Numbered from the stretch's first letter, positions 8,514 through 18,478 are shown. The stretch: 64,000 nt of DNA from CAVRCA01 sp963719345 (GCA_963719345.1 CAVRCA010000004.1:372001-436000), one strand, 5' to 3'. Notes: generated by a model not told the origin, from the letters alone. Program-made: numbers and translations.

Positions 8514-8825
8514 GCACGGTTTTCGTGTAACAGGACGGATTTCAGTCAGACGGATCAAGACGGCGGCACGGACAGGCAATAGGGACGGATTTTTTGGCCG
8601 TCGCCATGCCCGGGCCGACCCTCCAAAAGCTTGCAGATCACCTTTTCAATCGAAGTTCATTTCATGCGGCTATTGAGGCTTCCGACATCGAATTAGGCTC
8701 ACGGGCATTGGCGGCCAGATCAACCTGGCCGCCACCGCCGCTCCGGCCGGCTCCGCCGCCGGTTGCTCGCCAATCCCGCCCCGCCCGGTATTGTGGTGCT
8801 CCCGATCCCAGCCGGAGTGTGCCGT

Positions 8826-9519
8826 GTGAACGCCGAACCCATGTCCGTCGCGGTGGAGACCGCCATCCGTACCCGTCGCAGCGTGCGCGGCTTTCGGCCC
8901 GATCCGGTGCCCGAGGCCACCGTCCGCCACCTGCTCGAACTGGCCGCGACCGCGCCGAGCATGACCAACACGCAGCCCTGGCGGGTGCGCGTGCTGACCG
9001 GCGCGGCCCGGCAGCGCCTCGTCGACGAGATCATGGCGGCGCACGAGCGCGGCGAGCACCCGACGATGGAGTACCACTACTATCCGAAGGAGGCGCTGCA
9101 ATCGCCCTACCTCGATCGTCGTCGGCAGATCGGCTGGGCGCTGTACGGCACCCTCGGCATCGCCAAGGGCGATTTCGCGCGCACCAAGGTGCAGCACGGC
9201 AAGAACTATTCCTTCTTCGGCGCGCCGGTCGGGCTGATCTTCACCATCGACCGCAACCTCGGGCTCGGCAGCTGGCTCGATCTCGGCATGTTCATGCAGA
9301 AATCTGATGATCGCCGCGCGCGGCTATGGCCTCGATAGCTGCCCGCAGGCGGCGTTCGGCAATTTCCACGCGATCATCCGCCGCCAGCTCGCGATCCCGG
9401 AGCAGGAGATCGTGGTCTGCGGCATGGCGATCGGCCACAAGGACCCTGACGAGCCCGCCAACGCGCTGGTGCCGCCGCGCGAGCCGGTCGACGCCTTCGC
9501 CACGTTCCTCGCCGACTGA
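8826..9519 (+). pseudogene. nitroreductase family flavoprotein, split by one-base insertion
   Basis: The reconstructed product of about 230 residues is an NfnB/NADPH-dependent FMN nitroreductase. It has AIRTRRSVRGFRPDPV at the N-terminus (FMN phosphate site) and APSMTNTQPWRV, then GYGLDSCPQAAF and PEQEIVVCGMAIGH near the end. The first frame runs to about 9300, then the conserved sequence continues in the next frame. An extra A in CAGAAATCTG, where CAGAATCTG would keep frame (about 9301-9303), explains the break. The start is taken as GTG 8826 because GGAG at 8814-8817 is well placed for it and too far from the ATG at 8841. Sequencing error is as likely as true inactivation. Confidence 0.82.
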
Positions 9520-9538
9520 CCTTGCCGACTGGGGCCGC

Positions 9539-10774
9539 CTATTCGGCGGCCACCAGTTCGTGTCCCATGCGGACCTCGCGCGCCTCCCGGCCGAGGCCGA
9601 CCATGACGGCGATGATGATGGCGACCGTCCCGGCCACGCCGGCGAGCGGCCAGCTCAGCGCGCCGCCGAAGAAAGCCCCGGCGAGGCCACTCTGGATGGT
9701 CGCGTTGGCGGAGGCGAGGCAGTTGCCGAGCTGATAGGTCAAGCCGGGGAAGGTGCCGCGGATCTCGGGCGGCGACAGCTCGTTGAGGTGCGCCGGGATG
9801 ACGCCCCACGCGCCCTGGACGCAGATCTGCATCAGGAACGCGCCGATCGCGATGTACACCGGGTCGGCGGAGAACGCCCAGAGCGGGATGATCGGCAGCG
9901 ACAGCAGCGCCGCGATCACGATCGCCGCGCGTCGTCCGATCCGCTGCGACAGGCTGCCGAACACAAGGCCGCCGATCATCGCACCGATGTTGAAGATGAT
10001 GGCGATGGTCGACACCGCATTGACCCCGAGATGGCGCTCGGTCTGCAGGTAGTTCGGATAGAGGTCCTGCGTGCCGTGGCTGAAGAAGTTGAACGCGGTC
10101 ATCATCAGCACGGCGTAGATCGTCAGGCCCAGGTGACGGCGCACCACCTCGGCGACGCCGACCTTGCGCGCCACCGCGTCGCGCCGCTCCCAGTCGGGGC
10201 TTTCGGGCACGGTGCGGCGGATGTAGAGCACGAGCAGCGCCGGCACGACCCCGATCATGAACAGGCCGCGCCAGCCGACCAGCCCGGTGCCGTAGAACAG
10301 GCGGTAGACCACGGTTGCCAGCAGGAAGCCGCTGGGATAGCCCGCCTGCAGCAGGCCGGACACGAAACCCCGCCAGCGGGCCGGGATGCTCTCCATCGTC
10401 AGGGACGCGCCGACGCCCCACTCGCCGCCCATGGCGATGCCGTACAGCGCGCGAAGGATCAGGAACACGGTGAGATTGGGCGAGAAGCCGGTCAGGAATT
10501 CCAGCACCGAGTAGATCATCACGTTCGCCATCAGGGTCGGCCGGCGCCCGAACCGGTCGGCCAGACGGCCGAACAGGAACGCCCCCAGCGCGCGCAGGAA
10601 CAAGGTGAGCGTGATCGCCCAGGTCACGGTGGTCCGGTCGGTGCCGAACTCGCGCGCGATGTCGCCAATGATGAACACCATGATGAAGAAGTCGAACGCA
10701 TCGAGCGTCCAGCCGAGATAGCAGGCGGCCACGACGTGCTTCTGCTGCTGCGTAGGACTGCTGGACGCGGACAT
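9539..10774 (-). CDS. MFS transporter, SHS/AAHS-like carboxylate or aromatic acid permease
   Basis: The 411-residue, 12-helix inner-membrane transporter opens with GWTLDAFDFFIMVFIIGDIA, typical of acid:H+ symporters (sialate/lactate or aromatic acid families). The GRLADRFGRRPTLM loop motif lies near residue 70, and YGIAMGGEWGVGASL is in helix 4. A second GSLSQRIGRR loop repeats the motif in the C-terminal half. It converges on the nitroreductase with a 19-nt gap and lies downstream of the LLM oxidoreductase, from which it is separated by 142 nt. The substrate is probably a carboxylate but cannot be fixed. Confidence 0.85.
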   Translation of the reverse strand: MSASSSPTQQQKHVVAACYLGWTLDAFDFFIMVFIIGDIAREFGTDRTTVTWAITLTLFLRALGAFLFGRLADRFGRRPTLMANVMIYSVLEFLTGFSPNLTVFLILRALYGIAMGGEWGVGASLTMESIPARWRGFVSGLLQAGYPSGFLLATVVYRLFYGTGLVGWRGLFMIGVVPALLVLYIRRTVPESPDWERRDAVARKVGVAEVVRRHLGLTIYAVLMMTAFNFFSHGTQDLYPNYLQTERHLGVNAVSTIAIIFNIGAMIGGLVFGSLSQRIGRRAAIVIAALLSLPIIPLWAFSADPVYIAIGAFLMQICVQGAWGVIPAHLNELSPPEIRGTFPGLTYQLGNCLASANATIQSGLAGAFFGGALSWPLAGVAGTVAIIIAVMVGLGREAREVRMGHELVAAE

Positions 10775-10916
10775 GCGCTGGCGTCTCCTGGAACTTGGCT
10801 TGGTGCCGGGACTTGACGCCGGCAGAATAGCGCCATCGCGCCGGCCGGGAAGCGCCCCCGGGTACTAAGGATGCCGTGTAGCGTGCGGTAGGCTGGGACG
10901 CCCGGTCCCGACGCTC

Positions 10917-12173
10917 CTAGCCCGTCCCGGCCTTGGCGCCGGATCGGGCGCCGGCCTGTTCGAGATCGGGCGCGTTGCTCGCTGACACGCTGAAGCGCGA
11001 CGACTTGGTGACGGCGAGGGCGGCGGCGGCCACCTCGTTCTCCATGATCTTGGCCATCACCGCCTCGCCGGCGCGGTTGAACACGCCGCGATTGTTGACG
11101 AGGAAGTCCTGCGACCGACGCAGCCCGGCAAGGTAGCCGTTGATCTCCGGCACGACATAGCGCGCCACCAGGTCCCAGCTCCGGAACGTGTTCTCGGGGT
11201 TCGCCCAGTCATGCGCGAAGCCGATGACGAAGCCGAACCCGCCGCTGACGTCGATCAGCGACTTGATCATCGCGATCAGGTCGTCCGGCGTGCCGATGGT
11301 GGACGAAGCGCCGTCCGAATAGGCGGTCTTTTCCACCGCCTCGTCGGCCGACTTGAAGGGTTTGGCGCCGGGCCGCTGCAACGTGCCGACGATGTATTCG
11401 TTGTGCCAGCGCAGCAGGCCGTCCGCCGCTTCGGCACGGGCCTTTTCGCGGGTCTCGGCGATATGCCAGCTCAGCACCACCCGCCAGTCGCGGCGGCTGA
11501 CGGTACGGCCGTGCTCGGCGGCGGCCCGCTCGGCAAAACTCCATTGCGTCGGCAGCGCCATCAAGCCCTCCTTCGACATCGAGCCGAGGGAGAGCACGCC
11601 GATACCGTGCTTGCCGGCCAAGGTCATGCCCGACGGGCTGATCTGCGAGGCGACCGCGAACGGCATGTCCTCCTGCAGCGGCAGGAGCTGCAGCGCCGCG
11701 TCCTGCAAGGTGTACCAGTCGGTCCGGGCGGTGACGCGCTCGCCGCTGAACAGCCGGCGGATGACGCCGATCGCGTCGTCCTGACGATCGCGCAGCAGCA
11801 TGGGATCGACGCCGAGGGTGTGCGCGTCGGAGGCGAGGGCGCCCGGCCCGGTGCCGAAGATCACGCGCCCGCCGGTCATGTAGTCGAGCTGGACCATCCG
11901 CTGCGCCACGTTGAACGGGTGGTGGTAGGGGAGCGACACCACGCCGGTGCCGAGGCGGATGCGCTTGGTGCGCTCGCCGGCGGCGGCCAGGAACATCTCG
12001 GGGGAGGCGATCATCTCCCAGCCGCTCGAATGGTGCTCGCCGCACCAGAACTCGTCATAGCCCAACCGGTCGAGATGCTCGGCGAAATCGAGGTCGCGGC
12101 GGAACTGGAGCAGCGGATTCTCGCCGATCGGATGGTGGGGGGCCAGAAATGCCCCAAAACCCATGCGGGCCAT
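10917..12173 (-). CDS. LLM-class flavin-dependent monooxygenase
   Basis: This 418-residue bacterial luciferase-like protein starts at ATG 12173. Characteristic segments are EHLDRLGYDEFWCGEHHSSGWE near residue 35, IRLGTGVVSLPYHHPF near residue 75, and GRVIFGTGPGAL near residue 105. Like other LLM enzymes it should use FMN supplied by a reductase. The flavin reductase at 58.4 kb is far away and not obviously linked. It is in tandem with the MFS gene and downstream of the orphan solute-binding protein on the same strand. The substrate is unknown. Confidence 0.87.
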   Translation of the reverse strand: MARMGFGAFLAPHHPIGENPLLQFRRDLDFAEHLDRLGYDEFWCGEHHSSGWEMIASPEMFLAAAGERTKRIRLGTGVVSLPYHHPFNVAQRMVQLDYMTGGRVIFGTGPGALASDAHTLGVDPMLLRDRQDDAIGVIRRLFSGERVTARTDWYTLQDAALQLLPLQEDMPFAVASQISPSGMTLAGKHGIGVLSLGSMSKEGLMALPTQWSFAERAAAEHGRTVSRRDWRVVLSWHIAETREKARAEAADGLLRWHNEYIVGTLQRPGAKPFKSADEAVEKTAYSDGASSTIGTPDDLIAMIKSLIDVSGGFGFVIGFAHDWANPENTFRSWDLVARYVVPEINGYLAGLRRSQDFLVNNRGVFNRAGEAVMAKIMENEVAAAALAVTKSSRFSVSASNAPDLEQAGARSGAKAGTG

Positions 12174-12282
12174 GACACGTCTCTCCTCAGTCGTGCGGGT
12201 GCGCCCGCGTCAGGCACACGGTAGGTTCCGCGCCGGACCGAGGCAACCGGCCAGCGCGGCGGCCCAATCTACGAAGCGGGGG

Positions 12283-13533
12283 CTACGACGCGGGCCGCTT
12301 CATCTGGCAGGTGGTCGGAGGCGCCAGGGCGGCAGCCGGAACTGTGAGCTCGGTTTTCCAGCCCAGTCCGGTTTTTTCCGAATCGTATTTCACATCTTTG
12401 GTGAACACCGCCACGGTGAGGGGGGCCAACAACTGGTGGTCCTGTGCCCGCATGACGTTCGGCTGACCGATGACGTCGTCGGCCTCGATCCCCTCCAGGG
12501 CGAGGGCCACTGCCATCGGATCGGTGCTGCCCGCCTTGGTGATCGCCTTGCGGAGCATCTCGAACATGGTCCGAAAGTTGATCCACACGAGATCGAAATC
12601 CGGGTTCTTCGCCCGGAACCCGCTGATCCAGGCCTCGGCGGCGGCGTTGTGCGCCTCGACCGGCAGGTTCTCGTGGAAATCGGTGACGCTGTGCACCCGG
12701 TCGGCACCGGCGGGGCCCATCGCGGTCGGTCCTCCGTTCAGATGGGCGGACAGGGTGTAGTAGGCGACGTCGATCCCTGAATTGACGCCCGCCTTGAGCA
12801 ACTGGTTGAAGTCGGTTCCCCAGTTGGAGGTAAGCACCGCGTGCGCCCCCGAGCTCTTGATCTTGGCGATGTAGGGCGAGAAATCCTTCACCTTGCCGAG
12901 CGGCACCAGCTCGTCGCCGACGACCGTAATGTCGGGCCGGCGCTGCGCGAGCAGGCCGCGCAGCTCATGCTGGACGGATTGTCCGTAGAGGTAATCCTGG
13001 TTGATCAGGTAGACGGTCCGCACCGATTTCGGCAGGCCACGCACCAGCATGTCAGCCCGTTGGGTGACGTTGTCGGCAAAGCGGAAATGCCAGAAATCGC
13101 ACTTTTCGTTGGTCAGTTCGTTGGCGAGCGCGGCGCAGTTCAGGTGGATCACCCGATGGTCGGGGTTGCGCGCGTTGTATTTGGAGACGCCGTCACTCAT
13201 GGCGGCGGCGACGTTGGACCCGAGGCATTGCAGCACGAACGGGATGTTGCGATCGGTGGCGCTCTTCAGCGCGATCAGGCTTTCGGCCGGCTGCATCTTG
13301 TCGTCGAACGTGACCATCTCGAACTTTTTGCCGAGAGCGCCGCCTTCCGCGTTGACCGCCTCCAGTGAGTATTGGAGTTGCTTGAAGAAGGCGTCGCCCT
13401 GCGGCCCGAACGGTCCGGAGAATGGCCCGATGAAGGCGATCGGGATGGTTCCTTCGGCGCGGGCGGCCAACCCGCTGCACACCAAACCGAGCACGCCAAG
13501 CACGGCCGCCCAGCGGCCCATCGAACGTCCCAT
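12283..13533 (-). CDS. ABC transporter substrate-binding protein, branched-chain amino acid type (LivK-like)
   Basis: The 416-residue periplasmic protein has an N-terminal signal peptide (about 1-28, ending ARA-EG). A type I solute-binding fold of the Leu/Ile/Val family follows, opening IPIAFIGPFSGPFGPQGD with FVLQCLGSNVAAA and YLINQDYLYGQSV further on. The ATG at 13533 has a GGGGGA ribosome-binding run just upstream. The frame stays open further upstream but without family similarity. No permease or ATPase gene of a Liv system is present in the window, so it is an orphan receptor that may serve a transporter elsewhere. It is divergent from kup. Confidence 0.88.
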   Translation of the reverse strand: MGRSMGRWAAVLGVLGLVCSGLAARAEGTIPIAFIGPFSGPFGPQGDAFFKQLQYSLEAVNAEGGALGKKFEMVTFDDKMQPAESLIALKSATDRNIPFVLQCLGSNVAAAMSDGVSKYNARNPDHRVIHLNCAALANELTNEKCDFWHFRFADNVTQRADMLVRGLPKSVRTVYLINQDYLYGQSVQHELRGLLAQRRPDITVVGDELVPLGKVKDFSPYIAKIKSSGAHAVLTSNWGTDFNQLLKAGVNSGIDVAYYTLSAHLNGGPTAMGPAGADRVHSVTDFHENLPVEAHNAAAEAWISGFRAKNPDFDLVWINFRTMFEMLRKAITKAGSTDPMAVALALEGIEADDVIGQPNVMRAQDHQLLAPLTVAVFTKDVKYDSEKTGLGWKTELTVPAAALAPPTTCQMKRPAS

Positions 13534-13761
13534 CCCATCCCCCTTTAACCCGCCTTCGGCGCTGTTGCGCGCCGTGTTGTCGCCGAGTGTCCGGCCGTAT
13601 CGGCAGCGGGGCAAGGGGGAGGACAGTTGCCCCGCTCGCCGTCGCCTGGGTCGTCGTGGGCGATTGGGTTCGCACCCGCTCCGAGACGGCACAGCTTGGT
13701 CGGACGGGGAAGGTTTGGCACGCTGACGATGCGACCAGCGTCCACCTTCGGGATCCATCTG

Positions 13762-15656
13762 ATGACTACGTCTGCTGCTGCCGCATCCACCCACGCCATC
13801 GCTGCCCATCCGGTGCGGTCGGCGCTTATGCTCGGTGCGCTCGGGGTCGTGTTCGGCGACATCGGGACCAGCCCGATCTATGCGTTCCGAGAGTCGCTGC
13901 GGGCAGCCGGAGACGCCGCGGTGCAGGCCACCGTGCTCGGCGTGTTGTCGCTGGTGTTCTGGGCCGTCGTCCTCATCGTCGCGCTCAAATACGTGGTTTT
14001 CGTCATGCGGGCCGACAATCATGGCGAGGGCGGCACGATGTCCCTGCTCTCACTCGCCTTGCCGGCTGCCGGGCGATTGCAGGGCGTGCTGCTGATCGTC
14101 GGGTTGGCCGGCGCGTCGCTGTTCTTCGGCGACGCCATGATCACTCCTGCCATTTCCGTGCTGAGCGCGATCGAGGGCCTGGAACTCGCCCTTCCCGCGG
14201 TCACGCCCTACGTCGTTCCGCTCGCCGCCGTGGTCCTCGTTGCACTCTTCTTGATCCAGCGTCACGGCAGCGGCCAGGTCGGAGCGCTGTTCGGGCCGGT
14301 GATGGCGGCGTGGTTCACCGTACTGGCGCTCGCCGGACTATACCACGTCGTAAGCCGGCCGGTGGTGCTTGCCGCGCTCAATCCAACCTATGCGATCTCC
14401 TATCTGGCGCACGCCAACGGATGGGTCGCCTTCACCGTGCTCGGCTCGGTGTTCCTGGCACTGACAGGCGGCGAGGCACTCTACGCCGATATGGGCCATT
14501 TCGGCCGCGACGCGATCCGGATTGACTGGTTCGCCCTGGTCATGCCCGCGCTTGTGCTCAACTATCTGGGTCAGGGCGCATTGGTGCTGGCGGACCACGC
14601 CACCGCGTCCAACCCGTTTTTCCTGCTGTTTCCCGTGTGGCTGCTGGTGCCGGTCGTGATCCTGACCACTGCGGCAACCATCATCGCCAGTCAGGCGGTC
14701 ATTTCCGGCGCGTTCGCTCTCGTACAGCAGGCGATACAGCTCGGTGTCCTGCCGCGACTGGAGATCCGGCAAACATCGGCGGAATCGGCGGGGCAGGTCT
14801 ATGTGCCGCAGATCAACTGGCTGCTTGCCGCGGCGGTGCTGGGGCTGGTGTTCGGGTTCCGCAGTTCGGACGCACTCGCCAATGCCTACGGGATCGCGGT
14901 GGCCGGCGACATGCTCGTCACCACGCTGTTGGTTGCCACCGTGGCGCGAGGCGTTTGGCACTGGCCAATGGTGTTCGTCGTGCCGTTCCTGGCGTTCTTT
15001 CTGACGTCGACGTCACGTTCGTCTCGGCCAACGTCCACAAAATCCCTGGCGGGGGCTGGTTTCCGATCCTGGTCGGCGTCGTGTCGCTGACGATCATGCT
15101 GTGCTGGCGCCGCGGGCGCTCGATCGCGTTCGCCAAACGGGACGCCGACGCGATGCCGTTGAAGGATTTCATCGCCAGTCTCTCCCGCTCGGGCGGGCCG
15201 GTTCGGACGCCTGGCACCGCCGTGTATCTGACGAAGCAATCGGAGGTCGTTCCCGCAGCCCTGGCACTCAACCTCAAGCACAACGGTGTCGTGCACCAGC
15301 ACGTGGTGTTGTTGCAAGTCATCACCGACCGCACTCCGCGTGTCGCGGAGGAGAACCGGGTTCGTGTCAAAGAGCTGCCTTCGGGGTTCCGAGAGGTCGA
15401 ACTGCATTTCGGGTTTGCCGAGAAGCCGGACGTGCCGACCGCACTCGCCTTGCATCACGAGGAGGTCGGATGTGATCCGGATATCGCGTCCTTCTTCTTG
15501 GGGAGGGAGAATCCGGTTCCATCGCTGCAGCCCGATCTGCCGCGCTGGCAGGAGCGGGTCTATGCCTTCATGACGCGCAATGCGGTGAGCGCACCGGACT
15601 ACTTCCTGATCCCGCCGCCGCGCGTGATCGAACTTGGTACCAAGGTGGAGATGTAG
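13762..15656 (+). pseudogene. kup: Kup potassium uptake protein, split by one-base deletion
   Basis: Kup is a K+:H+ symporter of the KUP/HAK family with about 12 membrane helices and a cytoplasmic tail. The N-terminus carries the invariant GVVFGDIGTSPIYAFRES and the DNHGEGGTMSL and FGDAMITPAISVLSA segments. The first frame holds to about 15000 (FLAFFLT), after which DVTFVSANVHKIPGGGWFP and the full tail to residue about 630 continue one frame over. Adding one C at about 15004 would give an unbroken FFLTVDVTFVSAN. It is the one case in the window that looks like a missing base, not an extra one. ATG 13762 is the likely start; an in-frame ATG at 13729 is possible. Confidence 0.86.
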
Positions 15657-15729
15657 ATGCATGACATCTCGGAGGAGCGGTAAGCGGGTCGGCTCAGTCT
15701 TTGCTGCACCGCCCGAAACCACCGCTCTG

Positions 15730-16575
15730 TCAGTCGGTTCGGGCGATCTCGGCGCGCACGCGCTCGGCCGCAACGGCGGCGTAGTGCGGATCGATCTCGA
15801 TACCCAGACCGCGCGCACCAAGCTGCTCGGCGGCGACCAGGGTGCTGCCCGCACCGAGGAACGGATCGAGCACGACCGGATCGCCGACCCCGTGCAGTAA
15901 TATGCAACGCCTCGGCAGCTCGACAGGAAACCCGGCCGGGTGGTCGAATTTCTGCTGCTTGGACTGCACGGTCCGGTAGGGGATGAACCAGACATCGCCG
16001 GCGCACCGGCGGTCGGCGGCATGGCCCCAGCGCGCGATGTTCGATTTGTGCTTGAACGGCACGCCGACGGCGAGGCGGTCAAGCGCGACCGCTCCCGTCT
16101 TGGTCAGATGAAACACCGATTCGTGCGTGTGGTTGAGGAAGCGGCGACTGTTGATCGGCTTGAAGTGGCCGACCGTGTCGGACCCGATGGCGACCGATTT
16201 CACCCACATGATGTGGTTTTGCATGATGAACGCGTCGCGGAACGCTGCGGCGACGTCCATCGACAGCCACGGATCGGCGTTCGTCGCGCCGACGTTGAGG
16301 AAAAACGATCCGTTCGGCTTGAGCACCCGCCCGAGTTCGCCCCCGACCTCGCGCAGCCAGGCAAGGTATTCCTCGCGCGGGCGGCGATCGTCGTAGCTGC
16401 GGTAGGCGGCGCCGATATTGTACGGCGGCGATGTCACCACGATGTCGACCGAGCCGGTGCACAGGCAAGCGAGCGCGGCGAGGCAGTCGCCCACAAGCAC
16501 TTCGTGACGCCCGATCAGCCACGGTTCCGCGGCGAACGCCGGCTGGCGTGAGGTCGATTGCACCTGCGAGCGCAT
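15730..16575 (-). CDS. site-specific DNA methyltransferase, beta-class amino-methyltransferase
   Basis: This 281-residue enzyme transfers a methyl group from S-adenosylmethionine to an exocyclic amino group in DNA. The catalytic motif TSPPYNIG (about residue 48) precedes the SAM-binding motif DPFLGAGST (about 245), the beta-class order. TSPPY is common in N4-cytosine enzymes but also occurs in N6-adenine ones, so the base is open. No restriction endonuclease gene lies beside it, so it is an orphan that could be regulatory or a solitary remnant. The ATG at 16575 leaves 76 nt to the divergent glycosyltransferase; further upstream starts would overlap that gene. Confidence 0.87.
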   Translation of the reverse strand: MRSQVQSTSRQPAFAAEPWLIGRHEVLVGDCLAALACLCTGSVDIVVTSPPYNIGAAYRSYDDRRPREEYLAWLREVGGELGRVLKPNGSFFLNVGATNADPWLSMDVAAAFRDAFIMQNHIMWVKSVAIGSDTVGHFKPINSRRFLNHTHESVFHLTKTGAVALDRLAVGVPFKHKSNIARWGHAADRRCAGDVWFIPYRTVQSKQQKFDHPAGFPVELPRRCILLHGVGDPVVLDPFLGAGSTLVAAEQLGARGLGIEIDPHYAAVAAERVRAEIARTD

Positions 16576-16651
16576 AGCCGGTTTCGGCGGCCGGTACAAG
16601 CCTCTCCGTATCGGTTCCCGTGCGGGCGAGCCTGCTCTACGGTCCGCCGTC

Positions 16652-17761
16652 ATGCCCGGCGAGTTCCCGACCGTTGCGATCGTGCTGCCGCCGCGCGAGG
16701 GGTTCGGACCGGGGCGCACCGGCGCGGTCGGGCTGATCGCGCACCGGCTGGCCGCCGCACCGGGACCGTTCGCCCCCGTCGTGATCGGCGGCGCGCAGGC
16801 CGGGCCGGTGTTTCCCGACGTGCCGTTCCGCCCCGCTCGACCTGTCTTGTGGCTGCCGGCGGCGCCGAACCTGCGGTTCGCGGCGGCCGTCGCGCGGCTG
16901 CTGCAGCGCAGTCAGCCGGCGCTGATCGAGGTACATAACCGGGCCGAAATCGCGCGGTTCCTGGCAACGCGGTTTCCCGCCATCCCCGTCGCCCTGGTGC
17001 TGCACAACGACCCGCAGGGGATGCGGCCGCTCGCCTCGGCGCGGGCCCGGGCGGCGGCCCTGCGGCGCCTGGCGGCGGTGATCGCGGTCTCGCGGTTCGT
17101 CGCCGACCGGATGGTGGAGGGCGTCGCCGCACCGCCGCGCCCGCCGATCGTGCTGCCCAACTGCATCGACCTCGCATCGCTACCGCCGCGCGCGCCGCCG
17201 GAGGAGCGGGACCAAAAAATCCTATTCGTCGGCCGGCTGGTGCCGGACAAGGCGCCGGACGTGTTCGTCGCGGCGTGCGCGGCGGCGCTGCCGCGGCTGC
17301 CGGGCTGGCAGGCGGAAATGCTGGGCGCCGACCGCTTCGGCCCGGACAGCCCCGAGACGCGCACCATCGCCGACCTGCGCCCGGCGGCGGCGGCGGCCGG
17401 GGTGGCCCTGCGCGGCTATCAGCCGCACCCGCTCGTGCTGGCGGCGATGGCGCGGGCGGCGATCGTCGTCGTGCCGAGCCGCTGGCAGGAACCGTTCGGA
17501 CTGACCGCGCTCGAGGCGATGGCCTCCGGCGCGGCGCTGGTCTGCGCCCCACGCGGCGGCCTGCCCGAAGTCGCCGGCGAGGCCGCCCTCTACGCCGACC
17601 CGGACCGGCCCGACACGGTTGCCGACGCCGTTTTTACCCTGGCGACCGATGCTCCGCTGCGTGCCCGGCTCGCCCGCGCGGGATTGACGCGTGCGCGCCA
17701 ATTCGACCTGCCGCCCACCGCCGCCCGGCTCAACGCGTTGCGGCAGGAGCTGACCGCGTGA
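16652..17761 (+). CDS. glycosyltransferase family 4-like
   Basis: The 369-residue protein is a GT-B fold glycosyltransferase. The C-terminal Glycos_transf_1 domain contains ILFVGRLVPDKAPDVF near residue 190 and VVPSRWQEPFGLTALEAMASG near residue 270, with the E-x7-E type donor-binding motif. The N-terminal half holds IEVHNRAEIARFL and an acceptor-side Rossmann fold. It probably builds cell-surface glycans, but no other polysaccharide genes are adjacent, so the product is unknown. The start codon immediately follows a region shared with the divergent methyltransferase. Confidence 0.85.
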   Translation: MPGEFPTVAIVLPPREGFGPGRTGAVGLIAHRLAAAPGPFAPVVIGGAQAGPVFPDVPFRPARPVLWLPAAPNLRFAAAVARLLQRSQPALIEVHNRAEIARFLATRFPAIPVALVLHNDPQGMRPLASARARAAALRRLAAVIAVSRFVADRMVEGVAAPPRPPIVLPNCIDLASLPPRAPPEERDQKILFVGRLVPDKAPDVFVAACAAALPRLPGWQAEMLGADRFGPDSPETRTIADLRPAAAAAGVALRGYQPHPLVLAAMARAAIVVVPSRWQEPFGLTALEAMASGAALVCAPRGGLPEVAGEAALYADPDRPDTVADAVFTLATDAPLRARLARAGLTRARQFDLPPTAARLNALRQELTA

Positions 17762-17781
17762 CCGGGACTGTACTGGCTTGC

Positions 17782-17809
17782 TTGCCTTGCACAACAACTG
17801 TCGTTGTAT
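17782..17809 (+). promoter_or_regulatory. candidate brnTA promoter/operator
   Basis: A TTGCCT-N16-TTGTAT promoter-like pair overlaps the inverted repeat ACAAC-N7-GTTGT (17791-17807), 25 nt before the brnT start. BrnT-BrnA complexes are known to autorepress their own promoter, so an operator here is plausible. The match to promoter consensus is only fair. Confidence 0.35.
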
Positions 17810-17833
17810 CTACGATTGAGTACCTCACCTGAG

Positions 17834-18115
17834 ATGCTGGTCGAGTGGGACGAGACCAAGCGACGCCGCAACATCGAGGAGCACGGGGTCGATTTTCGGG
17901 ATGCGGCGCTGATCTTCCTCCGACCGGTGATTGAGGCGGTGGATCGGCGCTCCGACTACGGAGAGGAGAGGCTGCGGGCACTTGGGGGCGTTGGCGACGA
18001 CTACTTCATGGTGGCTTACACGTGGCGCGGAGCGGTCCGTCGGATCATCAGCGCATGGCGGGTGGACGAGGATGGCAAGCGACGATACCAAGCAATACTC
18101 GCTGAAGAGCCTTAG
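17834..18115 (+). CDS. brnT: BrnT-family ribonuclease toxin
   Basis: The 93-residue protein has the BrnT signature: VEWDETKRRRNIEEHGVDF at the N-terminus, a central YGEERLRALG stretch, then AYTWRGAVRRIISAWRV. BrnT is a RelE-fold RNase that inhibits translation and is neutralised by BrnA in a complex. The ATG at 17834 matches the family start. Its end overlaps the antitoxin gene by 44 nt in another frame, which suggests translational coupling. It sits between a glycosyltransferase and a CobW gene with no other mobile-element marks. Confidence 0.88.
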   Translation: MLVEWDETKRRRNIEEHGVDFRDAALIFLRPVIEAVDRRSDYGEERLRALGGVGDDYFMVAYTWRGAVRRIISAWRVDEDGKRRYQAILAEEP

Positions 18116-18359
18116 CGAGCGCCGGTCCCGGGGTCAGACGCTCACGCGCGCCGACGCCCCCGCGTATCCCATTGATGCCGAGTTCTGGAATTCCGCCCGC
18201 GTGGTGATGCCGGCGGGCGGTAAGACCGCCGTCAATCTCCGGGTCGATAACGACGTCCTCGAGTGGTTCAAGGCGCAGGGACGCGGGCATCTCACCCGCA
18301 TGAACGCGGTGCTGCGGTCGTTCATGGAAGCCCACAAGGAGCCCGGCTCGTCGCGCTAG
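18072..18359 (+). CDS. brnA: BrnA-family antitoxin
   Basis: The 95-residue antitoxin ends in a ribbon-helix-helix DNA-binding domain: KTAVNLRVDNDVLEWFKAQG, then HLTRMNAVLRSFMEAH, at about residues 52-88. The preceding DAEFWNSARVV motif is shared by BrnA proteins. ATG 18072 lies inside brnT (44-nt overlap). BrnA binds BrnT through its N-terminal part and the complex represses the operon. The toxin-first gene order is the normal BrnTA arrangement. Confidence 0.88.
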   Translation: MASDDTKQYSLKSLSERRSRGQTLTRADAPAYPIDAEFWNSARVVMPAGGKTAVNLRVDNDVLEWFKAQGRGHLTRMNAVLRSFMEAHKEPGSSR

Positions 18360-18478
18360 ACCCCGAGGCCCTCGTCCCAGAGACAGGGCAGCCGAACGCC
18401 TGACGCCCTCGGGTGGCCGCAGCACGGCCAGGCGCCTATATCTCGGCCAGCGAAGAAAACACGATCGGAGCAGGCCAC

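Larger units (their letters stand above)
8328..8825. other. intergenic region with paired dyads, no gene seen
   Basis: This stretch of about 500 nt separates the leftward hydroxyacid dehydrogenase from the rightward nitroreductase. No convincing coding frame or RNA gene is visible in it. It holds two near-identical dyads, listed separately, and otherwise nothing recognisable. Confidence 0.6.
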
